The notes beneath the pieces are model-generated. The model did not search any database. It saw only the letters and a list, made by a program, of their open reading frames with translations, and was not told where the DNA came from. From Aerococcaceae bacterium DSM 111021 (GTDB taxonomy: Bacteria; Bacillota; Bacilli; Lactobacillales; Aerococcaceae): 64,000 bases of DNA. The translations under genes and the position numbers were made by a program. Below, piece after piece: positions 45,136-54,641 of the stretch (the first letter of the stretch is position 1; each line of letters begins with the position of its first letter). Location: contig JACCEK010000001.1 in assembly GCA_020112395.1 (NCBI GenBank), positions 868,001 to 932,000 of the forward strand, in the 5' to 3' direction.

Positions 45136-45156
45136 ACCTAAAGGGAGGTTTAAAAT

Positions 45157-45606
45157 ATGACCGATGCAATATCAACTCCAATTTTAACTATTTCGGATTC
45201 AGAATGGGAAGTGATGCGTGTTCTATGGGCAGATGCACCTTTAACGAGTCGAGAAATTATTGATCGTGTCTTAGACATTCTTGATTGGAAAGAAGGCACT
45301 GTTAAATCTTTAATTAATCGGCTAGTCAAAAAGAATAATATCAAAAAAGTAAAAACTGATACTGTATTCAAATATCAACCAACTATTTCAGAATATGAAG
45401 CAAATCATTTAAAGGTTAATAAAGTCTTTGATTCGGTGTGCACAAAAGAACGTGCCAACGTCATCAGTCATCTCGTTGAAGACAATACCTTATCTCAAAC
45501 TCAAATTGAGCAGTTAATAAAACAATTAGAAGTCAAAGCACAAACTGCTCCTATAGAAGTAAATTGTGAATGCCTTGCTGGCCAATGTCATTGCCACTTA
45601 CATTAA
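45157..45606 (+). CDS. copY: copper-responsive repressor CopY
   Basis: This 149-residue repressor has an N-terminal winged helix of the BlaI/MecI/CopY type (SEWEVMRVLWADAPLTSREIIDR, KEGTVKSLINRLVKKN). The C-terminal metal motif is CECLAGQCHCH, the CxCx4CxC pattern that exchanges Zn for Cu(I). It is first in copYZA and binds the Cop boxes just upstream. GGGAGG precedes the ATG. Confidence 0.95.
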   Translation: MTDAISTPILTISDSEWEVMRVLWADAPLTSREIIDRVLDILDWKEGTVKSLINRLVKKNNIKKVKTDTVFKYQPTISEYEANHLKVNKVFDSVCTKERANVISHLVEDNTLSQTQIEQLIKQLEVKAQTAPIEVNCECLAGQCHCHLH

Positions 45607-45633
45607 AATCAAACACTAAAAGGAGAATATATA

Positions 45634-45846
45634 ATGAAAAAAGAACAATTTAAACTTGCAGGAATGGGTTGCATGAACTGTAGCAAAACGATTCAATCAA
45701 CATTATCGAATTTAGAAGGTGTCAACGAAGCGAATGTCGACTATGAAAATAAAGTTGCGCATGTAGATTATGACGAACACATCGTAACCAAAGAAATGCT
45801 ACAAGTAGCCGTATCTGATGCTGGTTATCAATTAATTATTAAGTAA
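45634..45846 (+). CDS. copZ: copper chaperone CopZ
   Basis: This 70-residue heavy-metal-associated domain binds Cu(I) through GCMNC and hands it to CopY and the ATPase. The fold pattern MGCMNCSKTIQSTLSNLEGV, ANVDYENKVAHVDYDE is complete. It is 27 bases after copY and 15 before copA. AAGGAG precedes the ATG. Confidence 0.94.
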   Translation: MKKEQFKLAGMGCMNCSKTIQSTLSNLEGVNEANVDYENKVAHVDYDEHIVTKEMLQVAVSDAGYQLIIK

Positions 45847-45861
45847 TTAGGAGGGATATGT

Positions 45862-48330
45862 TTGAAAACTTATACAGTAGAAGGGATGCACTGCGCTGCC
45901 TGTGCAACGTCTGTGGAAAAAGCTGTTAATAAACTCGATGGTGTCAATGAAGCATCAGTTAATCAAATTACCGAAAAAGTCAGTCTAGACTATGACCATT
46001 CTAAATTATCTCTAGAAGACATCTCAAATGCCGTATCATCTGCTGGTTATACATTAGTAACACAATCATCTACTGGGTCAGAGGACGACTCTTTCCAAAA
46101 CTATTCAATTACAGGGATGACGTGTGCAAGCTGTGCACAAACTGTAGAAAAGGCAGTTGCTAATCTTCCACAAGTGAGTTCAGCTGCTGTAAATTTAGCA
46201 ACTGAAAAATTATCTGTTACTTGGGAAGATTCAGCAGATTCTATATTAATCCAAGAAACAGTCGACAAAGCTGGTTATCACGCTGAATTAGCTTTATCCG
46301 CTAAAGAACAATTTGAAGTTGATCAAGCACGTAAAGATGCCAAATTAAATGGTATGAAACAAACATTAATTAAGATGGCAGCTTTTACTATTCCATTATT
46401 CATTCTAACAATGGGACCTATGGTCGGCATGCCCCTTCCAGCAGTAATCGATCCGATGATAAATCCTGGCGCAAACGCTGTGCTTCAATTACTCTTAACA
46501 ACGCCCGTCTTATACTTTGGCCTTGATATATTTAAGCGTGGTTTCAAAACACTGTTCAACGGTCACCCTAACATGGATTCATTGATTGCGGTGGGAACTG
46601 GCGCAGCATATATTCAAGGGATTGCCATGACTACCCTCATTCTATTAAGTCGAGTTGAGGTGCACGGTCACCTTGATTTATATTTTGAATCAGCTGCCGT
46701 CATATTAACTTTAATGACTCTTGGTAAGTATATGGAAGAACTTGCTAAAGGAAGAACTTCATCAGCAATTAAAAGTTTAATGGACTTAGCTCCTGATACA
46801 GCACGTGTTGTTCGAGATAATGGGCAAGTCGAAACGATTCCAGTTGAACTACTTAACGTTGGTGACATCATTCAAGTTCGTCCTGGTGAAAGCTTACCCG
46901 TAGATGGTGAAATTATTGAAGGACGCTCAAGTATTGACGAATCAATGTTAACCGGTGAGAGCTTACCTGTTGAAAAGTCTATCGGTGACTTAGTTACAGG
47001 TGCTAGTATGAATAAAACCGGTGCCTTTAAGTATAAAGCGACTCGAATCGGACAAGATACCATGATTTCTCAAATTGTTCGAATGGTCCAAGACGCACAA
47101 GGTTCTAAAGCGCCGATTGCTAAGCTGGCTGACATTATCTCAGGCTACTTTGTTCCAACGGTTATTGTTATTGCTATCCTATCCGGACTTTTTTGGTTCT
47201 TTGTGATGGGTGAGCCTTTAAACTTCGCTTTAAATATCTTTATTAGTGTCTTAATAATCGCTTGTCCATGTGCTCTTGGCTTAGCTACGCCGACTGCGAT
47301 TATGGTTGGTACAGGTAACGGTGCGAGCCAAGGTATCTTAATCAAAAATGGCGAAACTTTAGAAAACATCCATAATGCAACGGCTGTTCTATTAGACAAA
47401 ACTGGTACAATTACAGAAGGTGAACCGACTGTAACTGACTTCATAATTAAAGAGGGAATCGACACGAAAGAAGTTCTACAACTTGTCGCTTCTGCTGAGT
47501 CAGTATCTGAACATCCACTTGGATCAGCCATCGTTAAATATAGCGAAGAGGAAGGTATCAAATTACTCCCTACCGAAGACTTTGAAAGTATTACCGCTCG
47601 CGGAATTAAAGCTTTAATCAATGGGCAACAAATTGCGATAGGTAATAAAAAACTAATGGAATCTCTTGGTAGTTTGTCAAATGACTTAGAAGATAAAGCA
47701 AATCAATTGGCGAATGAAGCTAAAACACCCATGTATATTGCGCTAAATAATGAAGTTGCTGGTATCATTGCGGTAATGGACCCGGTTAAAGACACATCCA
47801 GCCAAGCAATCAGACAAATGAAAGATTTAGGCTTGGAGGTCATTATGGCAACGGGAGATAATCACTACACTGCGAATGTTATTGGTAAACAACTTGGAAT
47901 TGACCGTATATTAAGTGAAGTGATGCCCGAAGATAAATCGGCCATTGTTCAAGAATTACAAGATAGCGGTAAAAAAGTGATTATGGTTGGTGATGGGATC
48001 AATGATGCGCCAGCATTGGCTCAAGCAGATATTGGTATGGCCGTAGGTTCAGGTACTGATGTAGCAATTGAATCGGCTGATACTGTCTTAATGCATGATG
48101 ATCTTCGTGACGTGCCTAAAGCGATTAGTTTAAGTCATGCGACAATTCGTAATATTAAACAAAACTTATTCTGGGCTTTCGGATACAATACGATAGGTAT
48201 TCCAGTTGCGATGGGACTTTTATATCTATTCTTTAATGGACCTTTACTAAGCCCAATGTTTGCTGCAGCAGCAATGAGCTTAAGTTCTGTATCTGTCCTT
48301 TTGAATGCTTTACGTTTGAGAAGAAAATAA
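45862..48330 (+). CDS. copA: copper-transporting P1B-type ATPase
   Basis: This 822-residue pump has two N-terminal HMA domains (GMHCAAC near 8-14, GMTCASC near 88-94) and eight membrane segments. The transmembrane motif CPC starts at 468, the phosphorylation site DKTGT at 512, and SEHPLG and [14 protein letters not shown] follow. Start is TTG at 45862, seven bases after AGGAGG. Two HMA domains and CPC make it the Cu(I) exporter (CopA group) rather than CopB. Confidence 0.95.
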   Translation: MKTYTVEGMHCAACATSVEKAVNKLDGVNEASVNQITEKVSLDYDHSKLSLEDISNAVSSAGYTLVTQSSTGSEDDSFQNYSITGMTCASCAQTVEKAVANLPQVSSAAVNLATEKLSVTWEDSADSILIQETVDKAGYHAELALSAKEQFEVDQARKDAKLNGMKQTLIKMAAFTIPLFILTMGPMVGMPLPAVIDPMINPGANAVLQLLLTTPVLYFGLDIFKRGFKTLFNGHPNMDSLIAVGTGAAYIQGIAMTTLILLSRVEVHGHLDLYFESAAVILTLMTLGKYMEELAKGRTSSAIKSLMDLAPDTARVVRDNGQVETIPVELLNVGDIIQVRPGESLPVDGEIIEGRSSIDESMLTGESLPVEKSIGDLVTGASMNKTGAFKYKATRIGQDTMISQIVRMVQDAQGSKAPIAKLADIISGYFVPTVIVIAILSGLFWFFVMGEPLNFALNIFISVLIIACPCALGLATPTAIMVGTGNGASQGILIKNGETLENIHNATAVLLDKTGTITEGEPTVTDFIIKEGIDTKEVLQLVASAESVSEHPLGSAIVKYSEEEGIKLLPTEDFESITARGIKALINGQQIAIGNKKLMESLGSLSNDLEDKANQLANEAKTPMYIALNNEVAGIIAVMDPVKDTSSQAIRQMKDLGLEVIMATGDNHYTANVIGKQLGIDRILSEVMPEDKSAIVQELQDSGKKVIMVGDGINDAPALAQADIGMAVGSGTDVAIESADTVLMHDDLRDVPKAISLSHATIRNIKQNLFWAFGYNTIGIPVAMGLLYLFFNGPLLSPMFAAAAMSLSSVSVLLNALRLRRK

Positions 48331-48343
48331 TAATATGAAAACC

Positions 48344-48389
48344 AAACGGCCTCCTAACTGTTAATTCAAAGTTAGGAGGCCGTTTTTTT
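48344..48389 (+). terminator. terminator of copYZA
   Basis: AACGGCCTCCTAAC pairs perfectly with GTTAGGAGGCCGTT, followed by a T-run. Confidence 0.9.
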
Positions 48390-48432
48390 GGGGGCAAAAA
48401 GTGAGTGAATGATTGTCATTATACGCAACTAG

Positions 48433-49278
48433 TCAGTCTTGTGTGTTTTTAGCTTCTGCGAACGTTCTCATGACAATTGGTAGTTCTTTGATAATTTGAG
48501 TGGGCAATGTCACATAATGTGTCTTAGCTAATAGATCAGCAATATAACTATGGATGTAAACAGCAGATAGGACTCCTGCCTTAGTATTCGTTATTTGCCC
48601 AATAAATCCAGCTAAAATCCCTGTCAACGTATCGCCCATTCCCCCTGTCGCTTGAGATGGGTTCCCAGTTGGGTTCTCCCACACTTCACCATTTATATAT
48701 ACTCGCGTTGGTGCGCCTTTTAATATAACTGTTGCATTCAATTCTTTTTGAACTCGTTGATTATCTTCTATAGTAATGTCAGCTTTACTTAATCCAGATA
48801 GCCTTTCCCACTCTCCGATATGCGGTGTATAGATACAATATGCTTTTGTATCTGACTTTACTTTGTCCTCAGCAATCAGCGTAATCGCATCCGCATCAAG
48901 AATTAATACTTGTTTTGAAGAGGCATACTCAAGTACCGTCTCAAGCACTTTAATACTCCCCGTTGCTTGTCCCAATCCTGGTCCAATAACTATGACATCT
49001 TTATCTTTGATTTCATGAATTAACCGTTCATTTTCAAACATATCAACAAACATAATTTCCGGTGCATGCATATGAATTGCCGGTAGGTTAACTGAGTCAC
49101 TCGCAACAGTGACAAGTCCTGCGCCTGAATACAGTGCTGCCAAGCCACTCATGATAATAGCCCCGCCTTTTTCCTGATTGCCCCCTACACATAACACTCG
49201 ACCCATTTTGTTCTTATAAGTTTCCTTATCTCTAATAGGAATAGAGTCTATAACCATATCTTTATTAATCTTTTTCAT
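48433..49278 (-). CDS. nnrD: ADP-dependent NAD(P)H-hydrate dehydratase
   Basis: This 281-residue enzyme repairs damaged NADHX and NADPHX. It shows KMGRVLCVGGNQEKGGAIIMSGLAALYSGAGLVTV, VIGPGLGQ, ILDADAITLIA and ATGGMGDTLTGILAGFIGQ, whose Asp is the catalytic base. It is the dehydratase half only; the epimerase (YjeF N-terminal) domain is not fused or adjacent. It is monocistronic. Confidence 0.92.
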   Translation of the reverse strand: MKKINKDMVIDSIPIRDKETYKNKMGRVLCVGGNQEKGGAIIMSGLAALYSGAGLVTVASDSVNLPAIHMHAPEIMFVDMFENERLIHEIKDKDVIVIGPGLGQATGSIKVLETVLEYASSKQVLILDADAITLIAEDKVKSDTKAYCIYTPHIGEWERLSGLSKADITIEDNQRVQKELNATVILKGAPTRVYINGEVWENPTGNPSQATGGMGDTLTGILAGFIGQITNTKAGVLSAVYIHSYIADLLAKTHYVTLPTQIIKELPIVMRTFAEAKNTQD

Positions 49279-49383
49279 GTGGATAACTCCCTTGTATAGT
49301 CACTTTAGTATAGCAAAATACAAAAAAATAAGAAAAGACTAGGCTTCATTACACCTATTCCATTCTTATGTTTTATTGATTGT

Positions 49384-49905
49384 TTAAAAAGCTTGAATAA
49401 TATATGAAATCCCATTCAGTAAGAAATAAATACCTATTAAGTATGCAACAGTTAGAATGGAAGCGATGGGATTAAATATCAACATAATTCCTACAACGAT
49501 ACTTAATAAAGATAAAATGACAATCATCCAAAAGTTTCTTTTATTGTATTTTCTAATCCCTCTTGCTGAAAATAACGCAATGACAGAATCAATAATAAAC
49601 CAAACTGCAAAAATGATTGGTAAAGCAAGAACGCCAGTCGTCACATTAAAGAGTAAAAATACACCGATTATAATATCGATAATCCCAATGACAATTAGCC
49701 AGTTGTTCGTTATGCCAGTATATTCTTTCAGTCGATTACGAATCATTATTTGTGTAATCCCTTTGAATATGACCGCAAAAGCAAATAGATATATAACTAA
49801 ACTTGCTCCTTCAATTGGATTATTAAATGCAAGGAAAGCTAGAATAATATAAATAATTCCTATCACAAGAGACCACCAATTAAATCCATTCTTAGATTTC
49901 GACAA
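49384..49905 (-). CDS. DUF308 (HdeD-like) membrane protein
   Basis: This protein, about 173 residues, has six membrane segments in three pairs, with NWWSLVIGIIYIILAFLAFNNP, NNWLIVIGIIDIIIGVFLLFNV and WMIVILSLLSIVVGIMLIFNP as internal repeats, as in HdeD-type proteins. Function unknown; E. coli HdeD is acid-stress linked. Start TTG at 49905 is preferred because AGAGGTGG is five bases upstream. ATG starts further back (49923, 49950) lack a site. Confidence 0.8.
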   Translation of the reverse strand: MSKSKNGFNWWSLVIGIIYIILAFLAFNNPIEGASLVIYLFAFAVIFKGITQIMIRNRLKEYTGITNNWLIVIGIIDIIIGVFLLFNVTTGVLALPIIFAVWFIIDSVIALFSARGIRKYNKRNFWMIVILSLLSIVVGIMLIFNPIASILTVAYLIGIYFLLNGISYIIQAF

Positions 49906-50080
49906 TAAACCCACCTCTTTCATATTATTTTCTATCATTATTTTATACATAAAATTTTATTTATATCAATTTATTTGCTCTATTAAATTAAAACTGTTTT
50001 AATCTTTATTAGCCCTCTCAATTGAGCATTGAGCCATCCTCAGTTATAATGGAATATATACATGAGAGGGGATTATTTAT

Positions 50081-50557
50081 ATGTCACATATTTATTTTGC
50101 TAGTCCGTTATTTAGTGAGATGGAATTAGCCTATAATGCTCAATTAGTTAAAAAAATTAGAGAAACATATCCAGAAACTACAGTCTTTTTACCACAAGAG
50201 CAAGGCGATATAAACGACAAACAAAGTTATGCAGATTCAATGATGATCGCCAAAGCAGATACAGACGCCGTTTTGAAAAGTGATTTGGTTGTCGCCGTCT
50301 TAGATGGCTTAGTCATTGATCCAGGTGTAGCTTCAGAGATTGGTGTCGCGTATCAAGCTGGTATTCCAATTCTTGGTCTTCACTCAGATCAACGTCGTCA
50401 AGGAGCTGACAATCAAGAAAAACTCGACGCCCTTCAAAACGTTGCTGAGTCTCAATTCCCTTACATTAATTTATATACCGTTGGGTTAATTAAATTAAAT
50501 GGAGACATTGTTGATAATTCTGATGAATTAACTCAACGCATCTCAGACTACATTTAA
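50081..50557 (+). CDS. nucleoside 2-deoxyribosyltransferase
   Basis: This 158-residue enzyme exchanges bases between 2'-deoxynucleosides. It begins HIYFASPLFSEMELAYNAQL, and the catalytic Glu86 is in GVASEIGVAYQAG. LVVAVLDGLVIDPG precedes it. The length fits the family. It lies 16 bases before ppx and probably shares its promoter. AGAGGGG precedes the ATG. Confidence 0.92.
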   Translation: MSHIYFASPLFSEMELAYNAQLVKKIRETYPETTVFLPQEQGDINDKQSYADSMMIAKADTDAVLKSDLVVAVLDGLVIDPGVASEIGVAYQAGIPILGLHSDQRRQGADNQEKLDALQNVAESQFPYINLYTVGLIKLNGDIVDNSDELTQRISDYI

Positions 50558-50573
50558 ACGAAAGGATTCTATT

Positions 50574-52127
50574 ATGTATACAGAAGTTATTGGAATTATC
50601 GATATTGGTTCAAATACAATTCGACTCGTTATATACGGGATTGATGAGTTTTATAACTATATCGAAATTCAAAACATCAAAACACCTGCTCGTCTTTCAC
50701 AATATCTAATTACAGATAAAGATTCTGAACATGCTCTTATGTCACAAGATGGAATCGACAAACTAGTTGAAACACTCGTTAGCTTCAAAGCAGTCGCGGA
50801 TTCGTTCAAAGTAGCTCGTATTCTTCCAATGGCTACCGCTGCAGTACGTCAATCTGCTAATAAGGAGGATATCCTCGAGCAAGTAAAAAAAGCAACTGAT
50901 TTGGATATTAATCTCGTGTCAGAGGAAGAAGAAGCAAGTTATGGTCAATATGCGATTACTCATTCAACAGCAGTTACTGACGCGATTACAATTGATATCG
51001 GTGGTGGTAGTTGTGAGATAACCTATTATGAAGATAAAAATATGGTTGCATACCACAGTTTTCCATTTGGCGCGGTCAGTCTTAGTAAACAATTCTTCCA
51101 AGGTAAAGATCATAATGATTCTGAAGCAATTGAAGAGGTTCAAAATTATGTTCGTAAGCAGTTTAAACAATTTGATTGGATTAAGAAAGCCAAACAACCA
51201 ATCGTTGCTATCGGTGGTTCTGCTCGTAACCTTGCGAATGTTCACCAACGTCTTATAGATTATCAGATGGCTGGTGTTCATGGTTATTCAATGAATGAAG
51301 ATAATATTAAAGAAACACTTGATTTGTTTATATCAACAGACATTGATGATATGACAAACATTGAAGGTTTAAGTGCTGACCGTAGAGATTTAATTATTCC
51401 TGCTACGATTGTTTTCTTAGAACTTTATAGAACAGTTAAAGCCAAAAAATTCATGCTATCTTCGCAAGGTTTACGTGAAGGAATTATCCTTAAATATATC
51501 AACAGTACTTACAATTATCCTTTAGATAATCAACTTATCCGTGTTCGATCGATCCGACAAGTTGTGCGTGATTTCCCAATTAATACAGTGGGTTCTCAAA
51601 TTCTAGCCGATATTAATATTAGTTTATATAAGCAACTATGTGATTTAGGCCTAATGACCTACAATTATGAAACTCAAGAAGAAATGGAATTTGCTGCTTA
51701 CTTATATCGCTTTGGTGGCTTTATTAGTCCAGAAGCTGATTCCCAACATACTTTCTACTTGTTATCGAATATGAATTTACTTGGGTTCTCGCATCTTAAG
51801 CGACTACGCCTTGCTCTTTTAGCTAGTTATCGTAACCGCTCATTATTCAAACAATATTTAACGAATTATGAGAATTGGTTGACTGATGAAGAGATTAATG
51901 ACTTAGAACTACTAGGTGGCGTCATAAAGTACGCAGCAGCCTTAAACGATTCAAAAACAGGTCCAATCGACAATTTAAAATTATATCGAACGAAAGATAA
52001 TAATTATAAATTAGATATTTATCACTCAGCTCCAGTTATTGCTGAGAAATATCGTAGTATGCGTCATAGTAAACATTTTGAAAGAGCCTTAGATGGTGAT
52101 TTAGATATAGAATTCATCCAAAAATAA
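50574..52127 (+). CDS. ppx: Ppx/GppA-family exopolyphosphatase
   Basis: This 517-residue protein hydrolyses polyphosphate or (p)ppGpp. The actin-like fold shows GIIDIGSNTIRLVIYGI, PMATAAVRQSANK, SEEEEASYGQYAI and the phosphate loop ITIDIGGGSCEITYYED. A C-terminal HD-like helical domain follows (about 320-510). It is directly upstream of ppk, so the operon encodes both breakdown and synthesis of polyphosphate. Confidence 0.92.
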   Translation: MYTEVIGIIDIGSNTIRLVIYGIDEFYNYIEIQNIKTPARLSQYLITDKDSEHALMSQDGIDKLVETLVSFKAVADSFKVARILPMATAAVRQSANKEDILEQVKKATDLDINLVSEEEEASYGQYAITHSTAVTDAITIDIGGGSCEITYYEDKNMVAYHSFPFGAVSLSKQFFQGKDHNDSEAIEEVQNYVRKQFKQFDWIKKAKQPIVAIGGSARNLANVHQRLIDYQMAGVHGYSMNEDNIKETLDLFISTDIDDMTNIEGLSADRRDLIIPATIVFLELYRTVKAKKFMLSSQGLREGIILKYINSTYNYPLDNQLIRVRSIRQVVRDFPINTVGSQILADINISLYKQLCDLGLMTYNYETQEEMEFAAYLYRFGGFISPEADSQHTFYLLSNMNLLGFSHLKRLRLALLASYRNRSLFKQYLTNYENWLTDEEINDLELLGGVIKYAAALNDSKTGPIDNLKLYRTKDNNYKLDIYHSAPVIAEKYRSMRHSKHFERALDGDLDIEFIQK

Positions 52128-52155
52128 AGAATACGTCATTCGAAAGGAGCTTTTT

Positions 52156-54354
52156 GTGAATAAGCAAATGAATAATGAGAATGTGGTAGACAACACTATT
52201 GATACTTTAGAGTCCGATAATGTATTTGAAAATCCAGATTATTACTTCAATCGCGAATTAAGTTGGCTTGATTTTAATCGTCGCTGTATCGATGAAGCGT
52301 ATGATAAAGAGAATCCTTTACTTGAACAATTTAACTTCTTAGCAATTGGCTCTTCAAACCTGGACGAGTTTGTGATGGTACGTGTTGCTGGTGTCTATGA
52401 TCAATACTTAGCTAACGTAAAAGTGGCAGAGAACAAAACACAAATGACACCTAATGCTCTATTACAAGGTATAAGCGAAAAAAATCATGATAACGTTGCA
52501 GCTCAATATTATCGATACAACGAAATCACCCCAAATTTAAAGTCATTAAACTATTCAATTAAACGCATGGATGAGTTAAATGATAATGAATTAGCACATG
52601 CTGAAAAGTATTTTATAGATTTAATATTACCAACCTTATCGCCGTTAGGTGTCGACGCATATCGACCCTTTCCTCACCTGTCTAATAAAAGTCTCAATAT
52701 ATTAGTTCAATTAGAGCAGAAGAAGGAAGAATTAACGGCAATTGTTCCTGTCCCTTCATTATTAGATCGTTACATGACGATTGATTCTGGTCTGAATCGA
52801 ACGATTATTTTAACCGAAGATATTATTATTCACTTTATTGATGCTTTATTTACAGGATACAAAATTAAATATGCTTATCCATTCCGTATTACACGCAATG
52901 CTGATTTTGATATTATTGAAGATAGCGCTGCGGACTTACTTGCGTTAATCGAAGATTACGTTAAAAGTAGAAAAAAAGGAATGGCCGTGCGTTTAGAAAT
53001 AGATACACGTTATATTGAACATTATACAGCAGAACACTATGACTTTTTGCAAACTATTCTTGAATTGGATGATCGTGATATTTATCTAATCGATGGTCCA
53101 CTAGATCTTACTTTTTTATTTTCTTTAGCGGATCAAATTGGTGAAAAACATCCTGACCAATTGTATAAGCCGTTTAAGGCTCACTTGAATCCAAATTATT
53201 TAGGTGAAAATTTATATCAAACAGCAAGTCAGAAGGACATCTTTTTAAATCATCCTTTTGATTCTTTCAAACCCGTTGTTTCCTTTATCGAACATGCTGC
53301 GGAAGATAAGAATACAATAGCTATCAAGCAAACACTTTACCGAGTATCTAAAAACTCTCCGATTATTTCAGCTTTGAAAAAAGCTGCAGAAAACGGCAAA
53401 GAAGTCACAGTCCTTGTCGAATTAAAAGCTCGTTTTGATGAGGAAAATAATGTTTTTTGGGCCCGAGAATTAGAAGAAGCTGGCTGTCACGTTCTATATG
53501 GTGTTAGCGAGTTAAAAACTCATAGTAAAATAACACTCATTATTCGTAAAGAAGACGAAAAAATTAAGAGTTATGTCCATTTGGGAACAGGAAATTATAA
53601 CGATAAAACGGCTAAAACATATACGGATATGGGGATAATTTCTTCCAATAGCGAATTAACACGTGACGCTTCTAATTTCTTTAATTATTTAAGTGGCTAT
53701 ACAGATCGACCAATTTATAAGCATCTTCATGTATCTCCCTTTGAAATTCGTGATTCATTAATTGATTACATCAATGAAGAGATAGAGTTTCAAAAGCAAA
53801 ATGGAAATGGACGAATTATTGCTAAAATGAATTCATTAACCGATAAACCGCTCATTCAGAAACTATATGAAGCAAGTCAAGCGGGTGTTAAAGTCGATTT
53901 AATCGTTAGAGGTATTTGTTGTCTCCGTCCTGGAATTCCAGGGATTTCTGAAAACATTCATGTACGAAGTATTGTTGGACGATTCTTAGAGCATAGCCGT
54001 ATTTATTACTTTAATCGTAATGATGAAAAACATTTATTTCTTTCATCAGCAGATATGATGACACGAAATATGACAAAACGAGTTGAAATTGAGTTCCCTA
54101 TTCTTGATCAAGATATTGAAGCAGAAATAACAGACATCCTTGAGCTTCAATTAGCTGATACGATGAAAGCACGTGTACTTCAATATAATGGTGATTACGT
54201 TCGTCCAGATCGAACATCAATTAAATTGAATTCACAAATAGAACTGATGAAGCGTGCAAACGCTAAAACAACCTCACTACAAGTTATGCAAATCGAAAAG
54301 AAGAAAAAGAGAACAAATTGGTTGACACGTATTTTACGTCGATTTAATAACTAA
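52156..54354 (+). CDS. ppk: polyphosphate kinase
   Basis: This 732-residue enzyme makes polyphosphate from ATP. It begins the conserved part with YYFNRELSWLDFNRRCIDEA. The phosphorylated His lies in LKTHSKITLIIRKE, and the second conserved His in FLEHSRIYYFNR. MLTRNMTKR-type metal/phosphate residues (DMMTRNMTKRVEIEFP) follow. Start is GTG at 52156, six bases after AAAGGAG. It ends in a basic tail (KKKKRTNWLTRILRR). Confidence 0.95.
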   Translation: MNKQMNNENVVDNTIDTLESDNVFENPDYYFNRELSWLDFNRRCIDEAYDKENPLLEQFNFLAIGSSNLDEFVMVRVAGVYDQYLANVKVAENKTQMTPNALLQGISEKNHDNVAAQYYRYNEITPNLKSLNYSIKRMDELNDNELAHAEKYFIDLILPTLSPLGVDAYRPFPHLSNKSLNILVQLEQKKEELTAIVPVPSLLDRYMTIDSGLNRTIILTEDIIIHFIDALFTGYKIKYAYPFRITRNADFDIIEDSAADLLALIEDYVKSRKKGMAVRLEIDTRYIEHYTAEHYDFLQTILELDDRDIYLIDGPLDLTFLFSLADQIGEKHPDQLYKPFKAHLNPNYLGENLYQTASQKDIFLNHPFDSFKPVVSFIEHAAEDKNTIAIKQTLYRVSKNSPIISALKKAAENGKEVTVLVELKARFDEENNVFWARELEEAGCHVLYGVSELKTHSKITLIIRKEDEKIKSYVHLGTGNYNDKTAKTYTDMGIISSNSELTRDASNFFNYLSGYTDRPIYKHLHVSPFEIRDSLIDYINEEIEFQKQNGNGRIIAKMNSLTDKPLIQKLYEASQAGVKVDLIVRGICCLRPGIPGISENIHVRSIVGRFLEHSRIYYFNRNDEKHLFLSSADMMTRNMTKRVEIEFPILDQDIEAEITDILELQLADTMKARVLQYNGDYVRPDRTSIKLNSQIELMKRANAKTTSLQVMQIEKKKKRTNWLTRILRRFNN

Positions 54355-54641
54355 ATTCTTGAAGGCAATGCATCTAAAAGATGTATTGTCTTTTTTAATG
54401 CCAATATTCTCGCTAGACACTTATTATTTAGATTTCTGAGTATATATTCTATAGGAATGTAAACATCAATGGATTTAGGTCAACTATTAAGCATGCTTTA
54501 TCCTCGAATTTAGATCATTAAAATATTTTTTTGAATTTGTGAGTATTTATGGTTTATTTATCTTTATTTTGTGTTAATATATCTGATGGTGCCAAAAGGC
54601 AATAAGGGCACGAATGAGTATTCCAATGGGAGGAAAAATGA
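54355..54641. other. intergenic region between ppk and ABC-F gene
   Basis: This 287-base gap has the ppk terminator, AT-rich sequence, and a small hairpin GTGCC-N13-GGCAC at 54589-54611 just ahead of the ABC-F gene. It could be a leader structure. No leader peptide or attenuator is clear. Confidence 0.45.
54364..54396 (+). terminator. terminator of ppx-ppk operon
   Basis: GGCAATGCATCT pairs with AGATGTATTGTC (two G-T pairs), followed by six Ts. Confidence 0.85.

Noticed and set aside
47145..47621. 158-residue minus-strand frame within copA
   Set aside because: It is antisense to the P-type ATPase core. Long antisense frames are common opposite conserved genes.
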